Of a DNA stretch of 62,022 bases, positions 61,943 through 62,022 are shown piece by piece (the stretch's first letter is position 1; every line of letters begins with the position of its first letter). The notes beneath the pieces were generated by a model, which ran no database searches, was not told where the DNA came from, and saw only the letters and a program-made list of their open reading frames with translations. The translations under genes were made by a program, and so were the position numbers. This DNA comes from Ignavibacteriales bacterium (GTDB lineage: Bacteria > Bacteroidota > Ignavibacteria > UBA10030 > SZUA-254), in NCBI GenBank assembly GCA_016218025.1, contig JACRFD010000078.1, forward strand, positions 1 through 62,022. The letters are read 5' to 3'.

Positions 61943-62022
61943 TTAAGCAAGGGCTTTTTTCTTGGAGAAGATAACATTGTTTTTTCTTTCAAGTGAGAGT
62001 GATAGATCAGAGAATTTGGATG
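61943..62022 (-). CDS. Possible C-terminal end of a minus-strand gene
   Basis: On the minus strand one frame is open from the window edge to a TAA at 61943-61945 and encodes 25 residues ending SKKKALA, a plausible basic C-terminus. The two other frames close earlier or continue only with poor composition. It would be convergent with the cytochrome operon. Too short to identify, and chance is possible. Confidence 0.25.
   Translation of the reverse strand, partial: SKFSDLSLSLERKNNVIFSKKKALA

Overview
This 62 kb window is an AT-rich bacterial chromosome segment, densely packed with genes and without insertion sequences, prophage, CRISPR or recognisable tRNA/rRNA. Several features point to a Gram-negative bacterium of the FCB group, probably near Ignavibacteria/Chlorobi: a TonB receptor with a carboxypeptidase-like N-domain, a phosphate-selective-porin homologue, complex I encoded without NuoE/F/G, the C5 haem pathway with HemX, TMTC-like TPR membrane proteins and multihaem cytochromes. 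This placement is an inference from gene content. Where promoters can be read they are sigma70-like (TTGNNN, 17-bp spacer, TATAAT or TATATT).

Layout. 1-11.6 kb (minus strand): the 5' part of a phosphohexomutase, a TonB receptor, a large Zn-ribbon DNA methylase with a nuclease-like C-terminus, a porin, enolase, a TMTC/TPR membrane protein and murA. A dihydropyrimidinase-like gene (11.7 kb, plus) is divergent from murA. 13.3-27.8 kb (plus): a compact type IV filament system. It has two tandem small pilin-like proteins, PilC-like and PilB-like proteins, three further proteins with pilin-like N-termini, a terminator, then a second promoter driving PilT, a PilM-PilN fusion, a PilO-PilP-like fusion, a short secretin and a lipoprotein with duplicated carboxypeptidase-regulatory-like domains. 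None of the five pilin-like proteins carries a canonical prepilin leader. This is the most unusual system in the window.

27.9-43.0 kb (minus): a haem supercluster, transcribed hemX-hemA-hemC-hemD-hemE, then two glycosyltransferase-type genes, hemH, hemG, terC, an alpha/beta hydrolase, hemB, an epimerase and hemL. It covers glutamyl-tRNA to haem except coproporphyrinogen oxidase. 43.2-45.1 kb (plus): an M20 dipeptidase and a cobalamin adenosyltransferase. A 77-nt standalone small RNA with its own strong promoter and terminator lies on the minus strand at 45.2 kb. 45.4-55.9 kb (plus): nuoABCDHIJKLMN, closed by a strong terminator. 56.0-58.1 kb: an OmpR-type two-component system. 58.2-61.8 kb: an outer-membrane beta-barrel, a 12-haem periplasmic cytochrome and a probable multihaem lipoprotein, resembling a porin-cytochrome conduit. 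The window ends in the possible C-terminus of a minus-strand gene.

Together, the haem pathway, complex I and multihaem cytochromes describe a respiring organism that invests in c-type cytochromes and possibly in electron transfer across the outer membrane, and that builds a divergent retractable surface filament.
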